From JBBQWT01 sp038210375 (GTDB lineage Bacteria > Acidobacteriota > Terriglobia > Terriglobales > Acidobacteriaceae), in assembly GCA_038210375.1 (NCBI GenBank), contig JBBQWT010000003.1:124001-188000 (forward strand): a stretch of 64,000 nt of DNA, given 5' to 3'. The notes under the pieces are model-generated. The model made no database searches. It was given only the letters and a program-made list of their open reading frames with translations, and was not told the origin of the DNA. How positions within the stretch are numbered: the stretch's first letter is position 1; the number at the start of each line of letters is the position of its first letter. Positions 18,012-27,428 of the stretch are shown in pieces. Position numbers and translations under genes: made by a program.

Positions 18012-18683
18012 TTAATTTCCGGAAGCTATTCGCGAGCCCCCGGGGTCGTCCACAACCTCAACCCGGTCGTCCACGTGGATCTCGCCGCCCTCAATGACGT
18101 AGCAATTAAGCGCCAGCTTTCCCCCAAACCTGCGAACGATTCCCTTGAGCACGCCAATGTCCTGATCCAGAGTGTCGGGGTCGAAAGTCGTCATCACGCA
18201 GCGGGCGCGGAGGTCCTGAACCCCGATGAGTGTGTTCCCGATGCGAAGCGACTTGCCCGGCCAGGCGCGCTCGGCCAGGCCTTCAACCCCACCCACCACG
18301 ATGTTGGGCCGGAGGCGGCGCCCATCATGGCCAAATGCGGTGATGGCTCCATCGGTCGCCACCAGCAGCGGCAGAACGTCGAAACGCTTAACACCTTCGT
18401 AATAAATCAGCCCCACTTCAAGTCCCAAAGTCTGGCGAACCAACGAAAGAGCTTCGGGTGAATCCCACGGATACCCGGAAATGTACGCCTTGTGGTCAGC
18501 GCCGAGTGTGCCTTTAAGGCCCAGCAACTGGTGGTGAGTTCTCGAAGTAATGGCGTGGCCATCGCGGCCGACCACGAGAACCTGGCGGTCTCCAGCAAAG
18601 CCGAGCGGGCCAACTTGTATGTGTTCGATGGGCTCGCCGGCCATCGATTTAACGGGGTAACGCCACAGTTCAGCGACGTGCAT
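18012..18683 (-). CDS. MOSC domain protein
   Basis: 223 residues with a short MOSC-N beta-barrel-like start (VAELWRYPVKSM, GFAGDR) and a MOSC domain containing RPNIVV and the conserved Cys in LRARCVMTTFDPDT. MOSC proteins carry molybdenum-cofactor sulfur or act in N-hydroxylated-compound reduction with a partner oxidoreductase (as YcbX/YiiM do). No partner reductase is adjacent. Convergent with the dienelactone hydrolase gene. Confidence 0.88.
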   Translation of the reverse strand: MHVAELWRYPVKSMAGEPIEHIQVGPLGFAGDRQVLVVGRDGHAITSRTHHQLLGLKGTLGADHKAYISGYPWDSPEALSLVRQTLGLEVGLIYYEGVKRFDVLPLLVATDGAITAFGHDGRRLRPNIVVGGVEGLAERAWPGKSLRIGNTLIGVQDLRARCVMTTFDPDTLDQDIGVLKGIVRRFGGKLALNCYVIEGGEIHVDDRVEVVDDPGGSRIASGN

Positions 18684-18827
18684 GAGGGAACTCGCTTCCT
18701 ATATTTACGGTAGTTTTACGGCGTGCCCACTGGCAACATTGGGGCTTCCTAAACCATCTATCGTAGCCCACGATACAGAGGAACGAGTTGCGGAAACTGC
18801 ATTCTTGGCTCCATCTCATCTTGCAAT

Positions 18828-19250
18828 ATGATGGGAACCGATCGTATGAGAAAACCTCTCCCTGAAGATCCACGACTCACCCATCTCACTGCTCTTGCGC
18901 TGGCTCTTCCGGAAACCACACGTAAGATATATGGATCGCACGCGCAGTTTCTGGTCCGGAAAAAGACCTTCGCGTACTTCCTTAATAATCATCATGATGA
19001 CGGTTTGGTCGCTGTCAGCTGCAGAGTACTGGCCGGTGACAACAAGGCTCTGGCGCAGGCCCAGCCGAAAAAATTTTATCTCCCTGCTTATATTGCATCG
19101 AAGGGTTGGGTCGCTCTGCGTTTGCGCGGGTCCAAGATCAACTGGGAAGAAGTGAGAGAATTGCTTTTGAGCAGCTACATCCTGATCGCTCCCAAGCGAT
19201 TGGCTCTAAGTGCCTCGGAAGCAGCCACACGATGTCACGAGAAAAGTTGA
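18828..19250 (+). CDS. MmcQ/YjbR family protein
   Basis: 140 residues with the family fold signature: ALALPETTRKIYGSHAQFLVRKKTFAYF near the start and GWVALRLRG...WEEVRELLLSSY near the end. YjbR-type proteins are small cytoplasmic proteins with a proposed DNA-binding fold; no enzymatic role is established. Three Met codons (18828, 18831, 18846) compete as start; the third gives a length closest to the family. Confidence 0.82.
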   Translation: MMGTDRMRKPLPEDPRLTHLTALALALPETTRKIYGSHAQFLVRKKTFAYFLNNHHDDGLVAVSCRVLAGDNKALAQAQPKKFYLPAYIASKGWVALRLRGSKINWEEVRELLLSSYILIAPKRLALSASEAATRCHEKS

Positions 19251-19474
19251 CGAGGGGATTTCTCTGGGTTAGATACTCGGTTGGGGCATTGGCCTGGGCG
19301 TTTCTCTATCGGATTATTTTAGAAGCATCAGGTTTTGTCGTGCGCGGTTATGATGCGGCAGCAGAAATTTATAGCCCACACCAGCCAATCCAAAAGCTTA
19401 TGCGGCCTGGACAACCCTGATACACTCCCCTGCCGGTATCGGGCTGGGCGGTAAAACGAAGGATCGGAGAGAAC

Positions 19475-19906
19475 ATGAAGGCGAAAAGTGGTCCAGATAG
19501 CAAGACCGCTTCAGCGAACATCACCAAGCGGATCAAAGAGCTGCAGGATTGGAGAGGCGAGACCCTCGCTCTTATCCGTCAGCTCATCCACGATGCCGAT
19601 CCCGACATCCAGGAGGAGTGGAAGTGGGAGAAGCCAAAATCCCCCGGAATCCCGGTCTGGTCCTATGACGGCGGCGTCTGCACCGGGGAAACGTACAAGC
19701 AGGTAGTGAAGCTCACCTTCTTCCGCGGCGCCTCGATCAAAGACCCGAAGAAGCTCTTCAATTCCAGCCTGGAAGGCAACACGCGGCGCGCGATCGACTT
19801 CCGCGAAGGAGAAAAGATCAACCAAGCTGCCTTCAAGCAACTCATCCGGGCCGCAGTGGCGGCCAACTCCGAAGCCCTCGCTCAACGCGCGGCCAGGAAG
19901 AAGTAA
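19475..19906 (+). CDS. DUF1801 domain protein
   Basis: 143 residues. The DUF1801 pattern is clear: ALIRQLIHDADPDIQEEWKW, then VWSYDGGVCTGETYKQVVKLTF, GASIKDPKKLFNSSLEG and a C-terminal helix. Related to YdhG-type proteins with a two-layer alpha/beta fold; role unknown. An Arg/Lys-rich tail ends the protein. Stands alone in a run of single accessory-type genes. Confidence 0.87.
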   Translation: MKAKSGPDSKTASANITKRIKELQDWRGETLALIRQLIHDADPDIQEEWKWEKPKSPGIPVWSYDGGVCTGETYKQVVKLTFFRGASIKDPKKLFNSSLEGNTRRAIDFREGEKINQAAFKQLIRAAVAANSEALAQRAARKK

Positions 19907-19989
19907 GCTCGGCTATCGAGGGGAAGACGAACACGCGTGGCGAAAATTCTTGAAAGAAATAATCCTACCGAGCAGGCCATTTCTGCTGC

Positions 19990-20508
19990 CTAAAGGCGAT
20001 CGAGGCGCATTACTACTCGTCTGCAATTCTCACCGTGAAGCTGAATTGTCCTGACCACCCTGAAGCCGGCCTTCTTGAACGCCTTCAGAGATCTGAGATT
20101 GTTTTCCTCAGGATCGGTTATGACGCCGCAAACGCCGAGGTTGCGGAGAACGAATTGCTTGAGGAATTCGCTTATTGCGATTGGACCCAATCCCAAGCCT
20201 GTCATGCCAGATTCTCCAATTGCAAGGTCGATGCCCGCGAAAGCGAGGTCTGCTCCCAATTGATCGGCGTGTTCGGGATAGTCAGCCCAGAGGTACCACT
20301 GAATCCAACCAATGGGCGCACCCTCGTGCTCCACGATGAAGACGTGAGTTTTCTCGGCGCCATCCACCCGTGGACCGAACTTCGCTTCAACACCTGCTAA
20401 ATCAAGATGTTCATTCCACCAGACAGCGACATGGGCAGCTGCGAGCCAGTGTTGAAGCTGCGGAAAGTCAGATCGATCAAGCGGCCGGAATGCGAGAGAA
20501 GTCTGCAC
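19990..20508 (-). CDS. GNAT acetyltransferase, aminoglycoside AAC(6')-like
   Basis: 172 residues from GTG. The opening FRPLDRSDFPQLQHWLAAAHVAVWW, then GAPIGWIQWY, GIDLAIGE, GLGLGPIAISEF (acetyl-CoA pyrophosphate loop) and DPEENNLRSLKAFKKAGF follow the same order as AAC(6')-I and related AlcB/RimJ-type enzymes. The family moves acetyl from acetyl-CoA to an amine. Whether the substrate is an aminoglycoside or another amine cannot be told from sequence. Convergent with the DUF1801 gene. Confidence 0.82.
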   Translation of the reverse strand: MQTSLAFRPLDRSDFPQLQHWLAAAHVAVWWNEHLDLAGVEAKFGPRVDGAEKTHVFIVEHEGAPIGWIQWYLWADYPEHADQLGADLAFAGIDLAIGESGMTGLGLGPIAISEFLKQFVLRNLGVCGVITDPEENNLRSLKAFKKAGFRVVRTIQLHGENCRRVVMRLDRL

Positions 20509-20639
20509 GGTTGGGAATTCGGCCAGGCTATCACGAAAAGTTCGAGTATCGAGAACAAACCCGGATTGGTCGGGTTCTAGTCAGCCGTTTTCCCAGTCTC
20601 TGGATCACTTCGGCGCCCGCCGTGCTAAGGTGAAGTCCA

Positions 20640-22376
20640 ATGAGAATCGTCTGTTTCGTCTTTCTCCTTCTTGCTCCTGCAGCTGCCCAGATGGCAATCA
20701 CTGATGTGACTGTCATCCCTATGAATAGCGAAGTTGTTCTCCGGCATCAGGTCGTCGTGGTCGCTGGTGGGAAGATCACAGCAGTTGGGCCCGTAGATTC
20801 CGTCAAGGTGCCTAAAGGCGCTCGGAGGATCGACGGCCGACGAAAGTATTTGATACCCGGGCTCACGGACGCCCACGTCCACCTGCTCTCGAAGACGGAA
20901 TTGCCGCTGTATGTTGCCGAAGGTGTGACCACCGTCTTCAACCTCGATGGGCGCCCCGCGCATTTACTTTGGAAGAAACAAGTGGCCGAAGGCAAATTGC
21001 TGGGCCCCAACATCTTTACGACTGGGCCGATCTTCTTTGGCGCAAAGACGAAGGAGGATGCGGTAAAGGCCGTCGATGACGCAGCGACCGCTGGATACGA
21101 CGCATTTAAGATCTATAACTCAGTGGCAAAAGATGTGTACCCAGCGGTCGCAGCCGAGGTGCACAAGAAACATCTGCTCTTCATTGGGCATATCGCCCGC
21201 GGGCCCGGCACGGAAATGGCGCTGAATTCCGGGCAGTCGATCGCGCACATGGAGGAGTTCACTTACACGTTCTTCAATCCGAAGGGCAACGACGACGATC
21301 ACGACATCGTCTACGATGAGTCGAAGATCCCCCAACTCACGAATATGGTGAAGACCTCGGGCGTGTACGTCGTTCCCACGATTGATACGTACCGGGACAT
21401 CGTGCATCAGGCGACCGACATCAATGATTTTCTAAAGACGCCTGCCCTGAAATATCTATCGCCCTGGACGCTCGCCGGCCTGCAACCTGGCGTGAATCGT
21501 TACTCAACCGGATTCAAAGCGGCGGACTATGACCGCATCCGCACCTCGCTTCAGTTCCAGAGAAAGCTCATCAAAGCCTTCGAGGACGCAGGCGTTCCCC
21601 TGATGACCGGCACGGACTCGACCGACCTTGGCCCGGTCTCGGGTTTCTCGCTCCACGAAGAATTGCACGAGTTTGTGGCTTCCGGCGTCACGCCGTTCCA
21701 GGCATTGCAAGCTGCAACGGTCATCCCAGCTACCTATCTCCGCCGGGTTGATCAGTCTGGCACGATTGAGGTGGGCAAAGTTGCGGACCTCCTTTTACTC
21801 AATGCTCATCCTCTCGCCAACATCGACAATACGCGCAACATTGCCGGGGTCATGGTGCACGGCCAGTGGCTCGATAGCGCGAAAATCAAATCGATACTCG
21901 TCGCATTGCAGGCTAACTACGCGCTCGATTTAGCGGAGATCACGCATGACCTCCGGGAGGATCCCCAGGCGGCCGCGACCTATGTACGCGACAAAGACCC
22001 TTTCCGCCGGGTTACGAGTGAAGCGGTAGTGCATATCTGCGCGAAAAAGAGTGCGGCTGAACTGATGTCCTTCCTGGATGATCTTCGCGCGAAAGACCCG
22101 ACGTCTCCCATCATCGCAGAGCAATCCGTCAATCAGCTTGGCTATGTGTTTGTCCGACGCGGCGACACGAGCAAGTCGATCGATGTTTTCAAATGGAACA
22201 CGCAGAGCTACCCGGCGTCTGGCAATGCGTTTGACTCGCTGGGTGAGGCGTACGTGAAAGCGGGCGACACAATGAACGCGCTGGCGAGCTACAGGAGCGC
22301 CTTGCAGGTCGAGCCGAAGTATCCGAACGCGGAGTTTGCGAAGCAGTTTGTAAAAGAGCACTCGCCCGGAAAATAG
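20640..22376 (+). CDS. Exported amidohydrolase with C-terminal TPR
   Basis: 578 residues. Signal peptide (to about 16), amidohydrolase (TIM-barrel) core with the metal ligands in DAHVH (about 78-82), Lys in YDAFKIYN, His in FIGHIA and AHMEE, and Asp in GTDSTD, then the typical closing beta-sandwich (VGKVADLLLLNAHPL). The last 80 residues contain a TPR pair (NQLGYVFVRRGDTSKSIDVF, ALASYRSALQVEPKYP). Family members hydrolyse imidazolone, prolyl-dipeptide or similar C-N bonds; substrate not predictable. AAGGTG lies ahead of the ATG. Confidence 0.9.
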   Translation: MRIVCFVFLLLAPAAAQMAITDVTVIPMNSEVVLRHQVVVVAGGKITAVGPVDSVKVPKGARRIDGRRKYLIPGLTDAHVHLLSKTELPLYVAEGVTTVFNLDGRPAHLLWKKQVAEGKLLGPNIFTTGPIFFGAKTKEDAVKAVDDAATAGYDAFKIYNSVAKDVYPAVAAEVHKKHLLFIGHIARGPGTEMALNSGQSIAHMEEFTYTFFNPKGNDDDHDIVYDESKIPQLTNMVKTSGVYVVPTIDTYRDIVHQATDINDFLKTPALKYLSPWTLAGLQPGVNRYSTGFKAADYDRIRTSLQFQRKLIKAFEDAGVPLMTGTDSTDLGPVSGFSLHEELHEFVASGVTPFQALQAATVIPATYLRRVDQSGTIEVGKVADLLLLNAHPLANIDNTRNIAGVMVHGQWLDSAKIKSILVALQANYALDLAEITHDLREDPQAAATYVRDKDPFRRVTSEAVVHICAKKSAAELMSFLDDLRAKDPTSPIIAEQSVNQLGYVFVRRGDTSKSIDVFKWNTQSYPASGNAFDSLGEAYVKAGDTMNALASYRSALQVEPKYPNAEFAKQFVKEHSPGK

Positions 22377-22481
22377 CTTGGGCGAGTCTACCCCAGAGCT
22401 TGCCGGAGATGGGATCAATTTACATCGATTAACCCCTTGAAAGTTTTGTTGCGATGTTTCAGCAGTAATCAGACAGACCAT

Positions 22482-22507
22482 GCCGCCCGGCGGCCTTCCC
22501 TTTTTTT
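22482..22507 (+). terminator. Weak terminator candidate after the amidohydrolase gene
   Basis: A five-pair stem (GCCGC/GCGGC, loop CCG) is followed after six bases by seven T. The gap between stem and T run makes it a weak candidate. The rest of the 377-base gap (22377-22753) holds no supported gene. Confidence 0.3.
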
Positions 22508-22753
22508 GTCTTGTCTGAAAAATGTACGGGCTTCTGATGGGTTCAGCCAGAACAGCAGGCAATTCCCGAGGAGCACTTCGGACTCCCACATTGTCGGTTT
22601 GCGTGTTTGCAGAAGAGTGGAGGAAGATGAGTTCCAGTGGCGCGGATTGAAAGTGATTCCGCCAAAACTGATTGAGTGGGTGCGCGGCCCGGTCGGCATT
22701 CGTTAGCACTAATCCAAGGGTCGCTGTTAGCCTAAAATACAGGTCAGCGATCC

Positions 22754-23533
22754 ATGGACATCTTCAACCGCACGGCCATCGACGAGAAGAGGATGAGGGA
22801 CATCGCGCAGCACTCAGGCGTCGACGGCGAACCTTTTCTTTTGTTCCTCGACGACAAGGTCAACTCCGTTCTAGCCGATTTTGCGCGCAGCAAATTGGAG
22901 GAATACCGGCTAGAGAACTGTCAATATAATTGTCCCGCGTGGGAACAAGAGGCGACCGGCGAGAGCGACATCCACGCCTGCACGGTCTCGCGTCGCATCA
23001 TCGCCAGCCAGAAACTCCCCGCCCATGTCATCGACATAATCGGCGCCTACGAGCTGCTGGTTTATCTCGATGCGACGGTGACGGGGGGCCCAGACATGAC
23101 ATTCGTGCTGACACTCGCCCACGAACTGCGCCATGTGTGGCAGTACTTCAACGCGCCTGTGGTGTTTTATTCGCAGACGCCGCTGTCATGGGTTATCGCA
23201 CCGCAACTCACGCCCTGTGAATTGGACTCCGAGAAGGCCGCCAAGCGCGTGCTCGGCCAAATGTACGGCGACGCAGCCGTGAGCGCTTACCTGGACGTGG
23301 AGCTTGCCGCCTGCAAACAGGAGCACTTTGAGACCACGCAGCGTCTCGCCGCGCTCGATCCCGCGGCTGATCCACACACGGAGGCGAATACGATCGCGCT
23401 GCTGGAGGAGCACGCCGAAGAAATCCGAAAAGTTCGGCGCGGGAATAATTTCGATATGCCCGGCATTTCGGAACTAATGTATGCCCTGCGCGGCCGGAGC
23501 ACAGTCCGCCTCGACCGTGAAACCACAATATAA
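22754..23533 (+). CDS. Unrecognised protein with HEXXH (HELRH) motif, putative metallopeptidase
   Basis: 259 residues, no signal peptide. A hydrophobic helix carrying LAHELRH (His123, Glu124, His127) is followed about 30 residues later by CELDSEKAAKR, whose Glu156 is placed like the third zinc ligand of gluzincin peptidases. I do not recognise a named family. The protein has several Cys (56, 60, 76) that could bind metal or form bridges. It ends ten bases from the end of the convergent DUF3800 gene. Composition is like the core genome. Confidence 0.6.
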   Translation: MDIFNRTAIDEKRMRDIAQHSGVDGEPFLLFLDDKVNSVLADFARSKLEEYRLENCQYNCPAWEQEATGESDIHACTVSRRIIASQKLPAHVIDIIGAYELLVYLDATVTGGPDMTFVLTLAHELRHVWQYFNAPVVFYSQTPLSWVIAPQLTPCELDSEKAAKRVLGQMYGDAAVSAYLDVELAACKQEHFETTQRLAALDPAADPHTEANTIALLEEHAEEIRKVRRGNNFDMPGISELMYALRGRSTVRLDRETTI

Positions 23534-23543
23534 TTTTTGACTG

Positions 23544-24545
23544 TCAATTTGTCCTTTTGCCTTTGGTTTTCTTGGCGGCCTTTTCCGCACTTAGCTTGGC
23601 TCTATCGCGTTGTGCGGAACCTTTAACAGCTTGCCCATCAGCGTGTTGAATTTGGGAAATTCCGAACTTTTCATTTTGTTCCTTCTCCATCTGGTCTAAC
23701 TCTTGGATTAGTTGATGACGGTTATGAATGTCGGCCTCAAAAGGGATGGCGTCGGGTTGCTGAGCTTCAATTATGGTCTTTAGCGCGCAGTAGTCCAGTT
23801 TATAAATTTTATAAACACGCTCCTTCAGTCTGGTCATCGCCTTTCTTTCAGGACGAGTTTTGTCGTGTTCTAGGTTGACGAGTAATCTGCGACACTCATA
23901 TGCGAGATTGTCCGCGGCTTGAAGCATTACGTAGTCCTGTTCTGTCTCGTAGATTGGTGGCAAAAGGCATCTCGATGTTATGGGATTCTTCCCGCAAAAT
24001 TCATCAAAAACTTGTTTTGCTTTTCCGGAATACTGCTCATGACTGTCGAACACTGGCCGCAACAAACCTTGCTGAGATTTAGACAGATCGTGATTTATGC
24101 GATTTATAATGAAACCTGATTCGACCATCACCAGATGGGCGCAAATAAAGTAGGGATGCGGAAGTAGCGTGCCGCTAGATTTATATTCTTCTAGCAAACG
24201 TTCGTAGTCGGGCCGCACGACGATAACCCCTAAGCCAACGAGTAGTTCTTGTTGAACGATGATATCAATGGATTCTGCCTTGATTTTGTTGAAAAGATTC
24301 TTTTCTTTTTCTGAGAACAATCTATCTTCTAAGTTGTCGGGCTCATCCCGTAGATGCTGGAACTGCCCTTTACCGGAGCTGAGTTCTGAGGCCTTAAAAT
24401 ATTCCAGATTATATTTTTCTAGAATTTTCTCCCGCCAAACCCACTCGAAATGCAAAAAGTCCATCTGGTGTCCGATGAAACCTGCGACTGCGTAGGCTCG
24501 GTCATTGTCATCGCTTTCGTCGAAATATCCTGCCGCGTGCCACAT
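23544..24545 (-). CDS. DUF3800 domain protein
   Basis: 333 residues. Opens with the family signature YFDESD at about residues 7-12 and has QAADNLAYECRR near 210, the two acidic motifs of this RNase-H-like fold; YNLEYFKASELSSG is also typical. The C-terminus (about 290-333) is Lys/Arg-rich and probably disordered. Noticeably richer in A+T than its neighbours, and such genes are often found on mobile or accessory DNA; role unknown, possibly nuclease. Next to tRNA-Glu, a common insertion point, but no att repeat was identified. Confidence 0.85.
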   Translation of the reverse strand: MWHAAGYFDESDDNDRAYAVAGFIGHQMDFLHFEWVWREKILEKYNLEYFKASELSSGKGQFQHLRDEPDNLEDRLFSEKEKNLFNKIKAESIDIIVQQELLVGLGVIVVRPDYERLLEEYKSSGTLLPHPYFICAHLVMVESGFIINRINHDLSKSQQGLLRPVFDSHEQYSGKAKQVFDEFCGKNPITSRCLLPPIYETEQDYVMLQAADNLAYECRRLLVNLEHDKTRPERKAMTRLKERVYKIYKLDYCALKTIIEAQQPDAIPFEADIHNRHQLIQELDQMEKEQNEKFGISQIQHADGQAVKGSAQRDRAKLSAEKAAKKTKGKRTN

Positions 24546-24785
24546 AAGAAACCTGCCTTCTACCTGTAACTCTAGTTGGAAAAAGGAGCGGGGAACAGAC
24601 CATGATTGAAGTCTTGTCGTCGAAGGTTATGTCGAATTGTTCGCAACTTTGGAAACAAAAGCGACTTTAGAGACCAACTGGGAAGAGACGCACACGAAAA
24701 ATCCGGTCCAAATCATCGGATTCCAGTTACCCAAAGTCTTACAGGAGTGCGGTCGCAAAATCGTGCGCCGCTTGACCAGTTTGTA

Positions 24786-24862
24786 TGGCGTCCCCGACGG
24801 GATTTGAACCCGTGTTACCGCCGTGAAAGGGCGATGTCCTAGGCCGGCTAGACGACGGGGAC
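24786..24862 (-). tRNA. tRNA-Glu (anticodon TTC)
   Basis: Read leftward, a complete cloverleaf: acceptor GTCCCCG/CGGGGAC, anticodon stem CGCC/GGCG with loop CTTTCAC, T arm ACGGG-TTCAAAT-CCCGT, discriminator G and encoded CCA. Confidence 0.95.
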
Positions 24863-24992
24863 CTTGAAAAGGTGGGAATGTCGCCGAGAATTGATACTAA
24901 CAATCGCCGCTGAAGGGTGTCAAAAAAACCGCGGCCTTGATTACGCTGATCTCCGGCTGAAGACGGGATCAGACCTCTGCAAGTTCGAGAAG

Positions 24993-26930
24993 CTAACCCA
25001 CGCTGGCGGCCGCCAGTACTCTTTCTCGCTCAGCGTCGTCGTGGCGTTCTTCTTTTGGGTTGGACGGAAGCGCTATTTCCAGCGCTTCCTCGATGCTGGT
25101 GACGTAATGCGGAGTCAGGTCCGCGATCTGGTCCTTGGTCAGATCTTCTTCCACATTCATTTTGTTTTCGGCGGGCAGGATCACATCTTTCACGCCGGCT
25201 CTGCGCGCGGCCAGCAGCTTTTCCTTGATGCCGCCCACCGGCAGCACGTTGCCGCTTAAGGTAATCTCGCCGGTCATCGCATATAAAGGACGAATGCGGC
25301 GATCGGTCAGCAGCGATACCAGGGCGGTGGCCATGGTTACGCCGGCCGAGGGGCCGTCTTTGGGAATGGCGCCCGCGGGCACGTGGATGTGAATATCGAT
25401 GTCCTTGAACAAGTCATCGGATATGCCCAGGGTGCGCGCGTTGGACCTGACCCAGGTGAGCGCCGCCTGCATCGATTCCTGCATGACCTGGCCGATCTGG
25501 CCGGTCATGGTGAAGCCGCCTTTGCCTTTCATGCGGTTGGCTTCGATGAACAGGATATCGCCTCCGGCCGGAGTCCAGGCCAAGCCTACCGCGACCCCCG
25601 AGCGTTTGGTGCGCTCAGCGATTTCGGTATCGACCCTGATTTTGATGCCGCCCAGAAATTCCTGCACGATCTCGGGCGTGACCGTCAGCTTTTCGGTCTT
25701 GCCTTCGGCGATGCGGCGGGCCTGCTTGCGGCAGATGGTGCCGATGTTGCGCTCGAGGTTTCGCACGCCGGCTTCGCGGGTGTAGTGGCGAATGATGAAG
25801 CTCAGCACTTCGGGCGAGAATGAGATGTCCTCGGCCTTGATGCCGTTCTCCTCGGTCTGCCGGGGAATCAGGTAGCGGAAGCAGATGGGGATCTTCTCTT
25901 CTTCGGTGTACCCCTGCAGCTCGATGATCTCCATGCGGTCGCGCAGCGGCTCGGGGATGGGATCGAGTTGGTTGGCGGTGGTGATGAACAACACCCGCGA
26001 AAGGTCGAACGGGACATCGAGGTAGTTATCGCGGAAGGTCGCATTCTGTTCCGGATCAAGGGTTTCCAGCAATGCCGATGACGGGTCGCCGCGGAAGTCG
26101 CGTCCCAGCTTGTCCACTTCATCCAGCATGAACACTGGATCGTTGGTTTCGGCGCGGCGCAGGCCTTGCATGATCTGGCCGGGCAAGGCGCCGATGTAGG
26201 TGCGGCGGTGGCCGCGGATTTCGGCTTCATCGTGCACGCCGCCCAAAGACAGCCGCTGGAACTTGCGGCCCATGGCGCGGGCGATGCTGCGGCCCAGTGA
26301 GGTCTTCCCTACTCCCGGAGGCCCGACGAAACACAGGATGGGCCCTTTCATATCGGGCTTCAATCTGCGCACCGACAAGTGGTCGAGAATGCGGTCTTTC
26401 ACCCGCTGCAGATCGTAGTGGTCTTCTTCGAGAATGTCGCGCGCCTTGGCGATATCCACTTCCCCACCCGATGACTTGCTCCAGGGCAGCACTGCCAGCC
26501 ACTCAATATAGTTTCTCGTGAGCGAGTAGTCGGCCGAGGCCGGGGACATGCGGGAAAGGCGGTTCAGCTCCTTGGTCGCTTCTTTCTTCACGTCTTCGGG
26601 CATGCCGGCGGTTTCAATCTTCTTGCGCAGCTCTTCAGTATCGCGCTGGGTTTCATCCTGCTCGCCCAGCTCTTTCTGGATGGCCTTGAGCTGTTCGCGC
26701 AGGTAGTAGTCGCGCTGCGATTGCTGCACCTGGTCTTGCACCTCGGTCTGGATCTTGTTGCGCAGCTGCTGCACTTCAAGCTCTTTGGCGAGGTGACGGT
26801 TGATCATCTGCATGCGCGCGTATACGTCGCCGGTTTCGAGGATCTCCTGCTTGTCCTTGGTGGCCAGCGACGGTAGCGAGGAGGCGATGAAGTCCACCAG
26901 GCGTCCGGGCTCTTCAATATTCATGGCCAC
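24993..26930 (-). CDS. lon: Lon protease, AAA+ and protease part (separated from its N-domain by an in-frame TAG)
   Basis: 645 residues if restarted at GTG 26930. Contains the coiled-coil linker, Walker A GPPGVGKT (203-210), Walker B VFMLDEVDK, and the Lon protease domain with the Ser-Lys dyad Ser528 (DGPSAG) and Lys571 (GGIKEKLLAA). These residues are intact, so the ATPase and peptidase cores should fold. It lacks the substrate-binding N-domain, which lies in the same frame upstream behind TAG 26958-26960. The restart GTG has no clear ribosome site. Cytoplasmic ATP-dependent degradation of misfolded and regulatory proteins is the family role. Confidence 0.9.
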   Translation of the reverse strand: MAMNIEEPGRLVDFIASSLPSLATKDKQEILETGDVYARMQMINRHLAKELEVQQLRNKIQTEVQDQVQQSQRDYYLREQLKAIQKELGEQDETQRDTEELRKKIETAGMPEDVKKEATKELNRLSRMSPASADYSLTRNYIEWLAVLPWSKSSGGEVDIAKARDILEEDHYDLQRVKDRILDHLSVRRLKPDMKGPILCFVGPPGVGKTSLGRSIARAMGRKFQRLSLGGVHDEAEIRGHRRTYIGALPGQIMQGLRRAETNDPVFMLDEVDKLGRDFRGDPSSALLETLDPEQNATFRDNYLDVPFDLSRVLFITTANQLDPIPEPLRDRMEIIELQGYTEEEKIPICFRYLIPRQTEENGIKAEDISFSPEVLSFIIRHYTREAGVRNLERNIGTICRKQARRIAEGKTEKLTVTPEIVQEFLGGIKIRVDTEIAERTKRSGVAVGLAWTPAGGDILFIEANRMKGKGGFTMTGQIGQVMQESMQAALTWVRSNARTLGISDDLFKDIDIHIHVPAGAIPKDGPSAGVTMATALVSLLTDRRIRPLYAMTGEITLSGNVLPVGGIKEKLLAARRAGVKDVILPAENKMNVEEDLTKDQIADLTPHYVTSIEEALEIALPSNPKEERHDDAERERVLAAASVG

Positions 26931-26957
26931 GGTCTGAAGCTCGTCCGACAGGGTGGG

Positions 26958-27428
26958 CTAACCGGAAACGTTTTCCTGAAACAGGTTCAAAACGTTGCGC
27001 TGCAGGGCTTCCATCTCCGGTGAGGAGGGAGGAATAAGCTCGGCGATGGGGTCAACCGTAGCCGTCATAAAAGGCGTGGTCTGGACGAAATCTTTGAGGA
27101 TCACGCGCTCCAGGCCCTCGGTAAAAACGAAGAGGCTCTGGTTGGGCATCTTCACAACCTTATGCACGGTCGCCAGGGTGCCGATGGCGTAGAGGTCGCT
27201 AGGTTGCGGGCTATCCACGCGCGCCTCGCGCTGGGCCACCACGATGATGGTCTTATCTTCACCCAGTGAATTGATGAGACCCACTGAAGTCTCGCGGCCC
27301 ACGGTAAGCGGCAGCACCGCATGAGGAAACAACACGGTGTCGCGCACCGGCAGCACGGGGAGCGCGCGAAGCGGGTCACGTTCCACTACCGCCTCAGCGC
27401 TGGTCTTGCTTTCGATATCTGATTTCAT
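26958..27428 (-). CDS. lon: Lon N-terminal substrate-binding domain, cut by an amber codon
   Basis: 156 residues covering the LON-SB domain (LPVLPVRDTVLFPHAVLPLTVGR, then VHKVVKMPNQSLFVFTEGLERV) and ending ..NVLNLFQENVSG at TAG. The next codons in the same frame, PTLSDELQTVAMNIEEPGR, are the normal Lon continuation, so one substitution (TAG for a sense codon such as TCG or TTG) explains the split. Joined, the two parts give about 811 residues, the usual Lon length. AGAAGG precedes the ATG. Could be a true nonsense mutation, a sequencing error, or a two-part Lon. Confidence 0.9.
   Translation of the reverse strand: MKSDIESKTSAEAVVERDPLRALPVLPVRDTVLFPHAVLPLTVGRETSVGLINSLGEDKTIIVVAQREARVDSPQPSDLYAIGTLATVHKVVKMPNQSLFVFTEGLERVILKDFVQTTPFMTATVDPIAELIPPSSPEMEALQRNVLNLFQENVSG

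Noticed and set aside
19232..19420. 62-residue frame MSREKLTRGFLW... after the MmcQ/YjbR gene
   Set aside because: Has a hydrophobic stretch but no ribosome site and overlaps the previous gene; not enough support.
26958..26960. Amber recoding to explain the lon and hicB stops
   Set aside because: Several intact genes here (e.g. at 13072 and 9316) end at TAG at the expected family length, so TAG acts as a stop.
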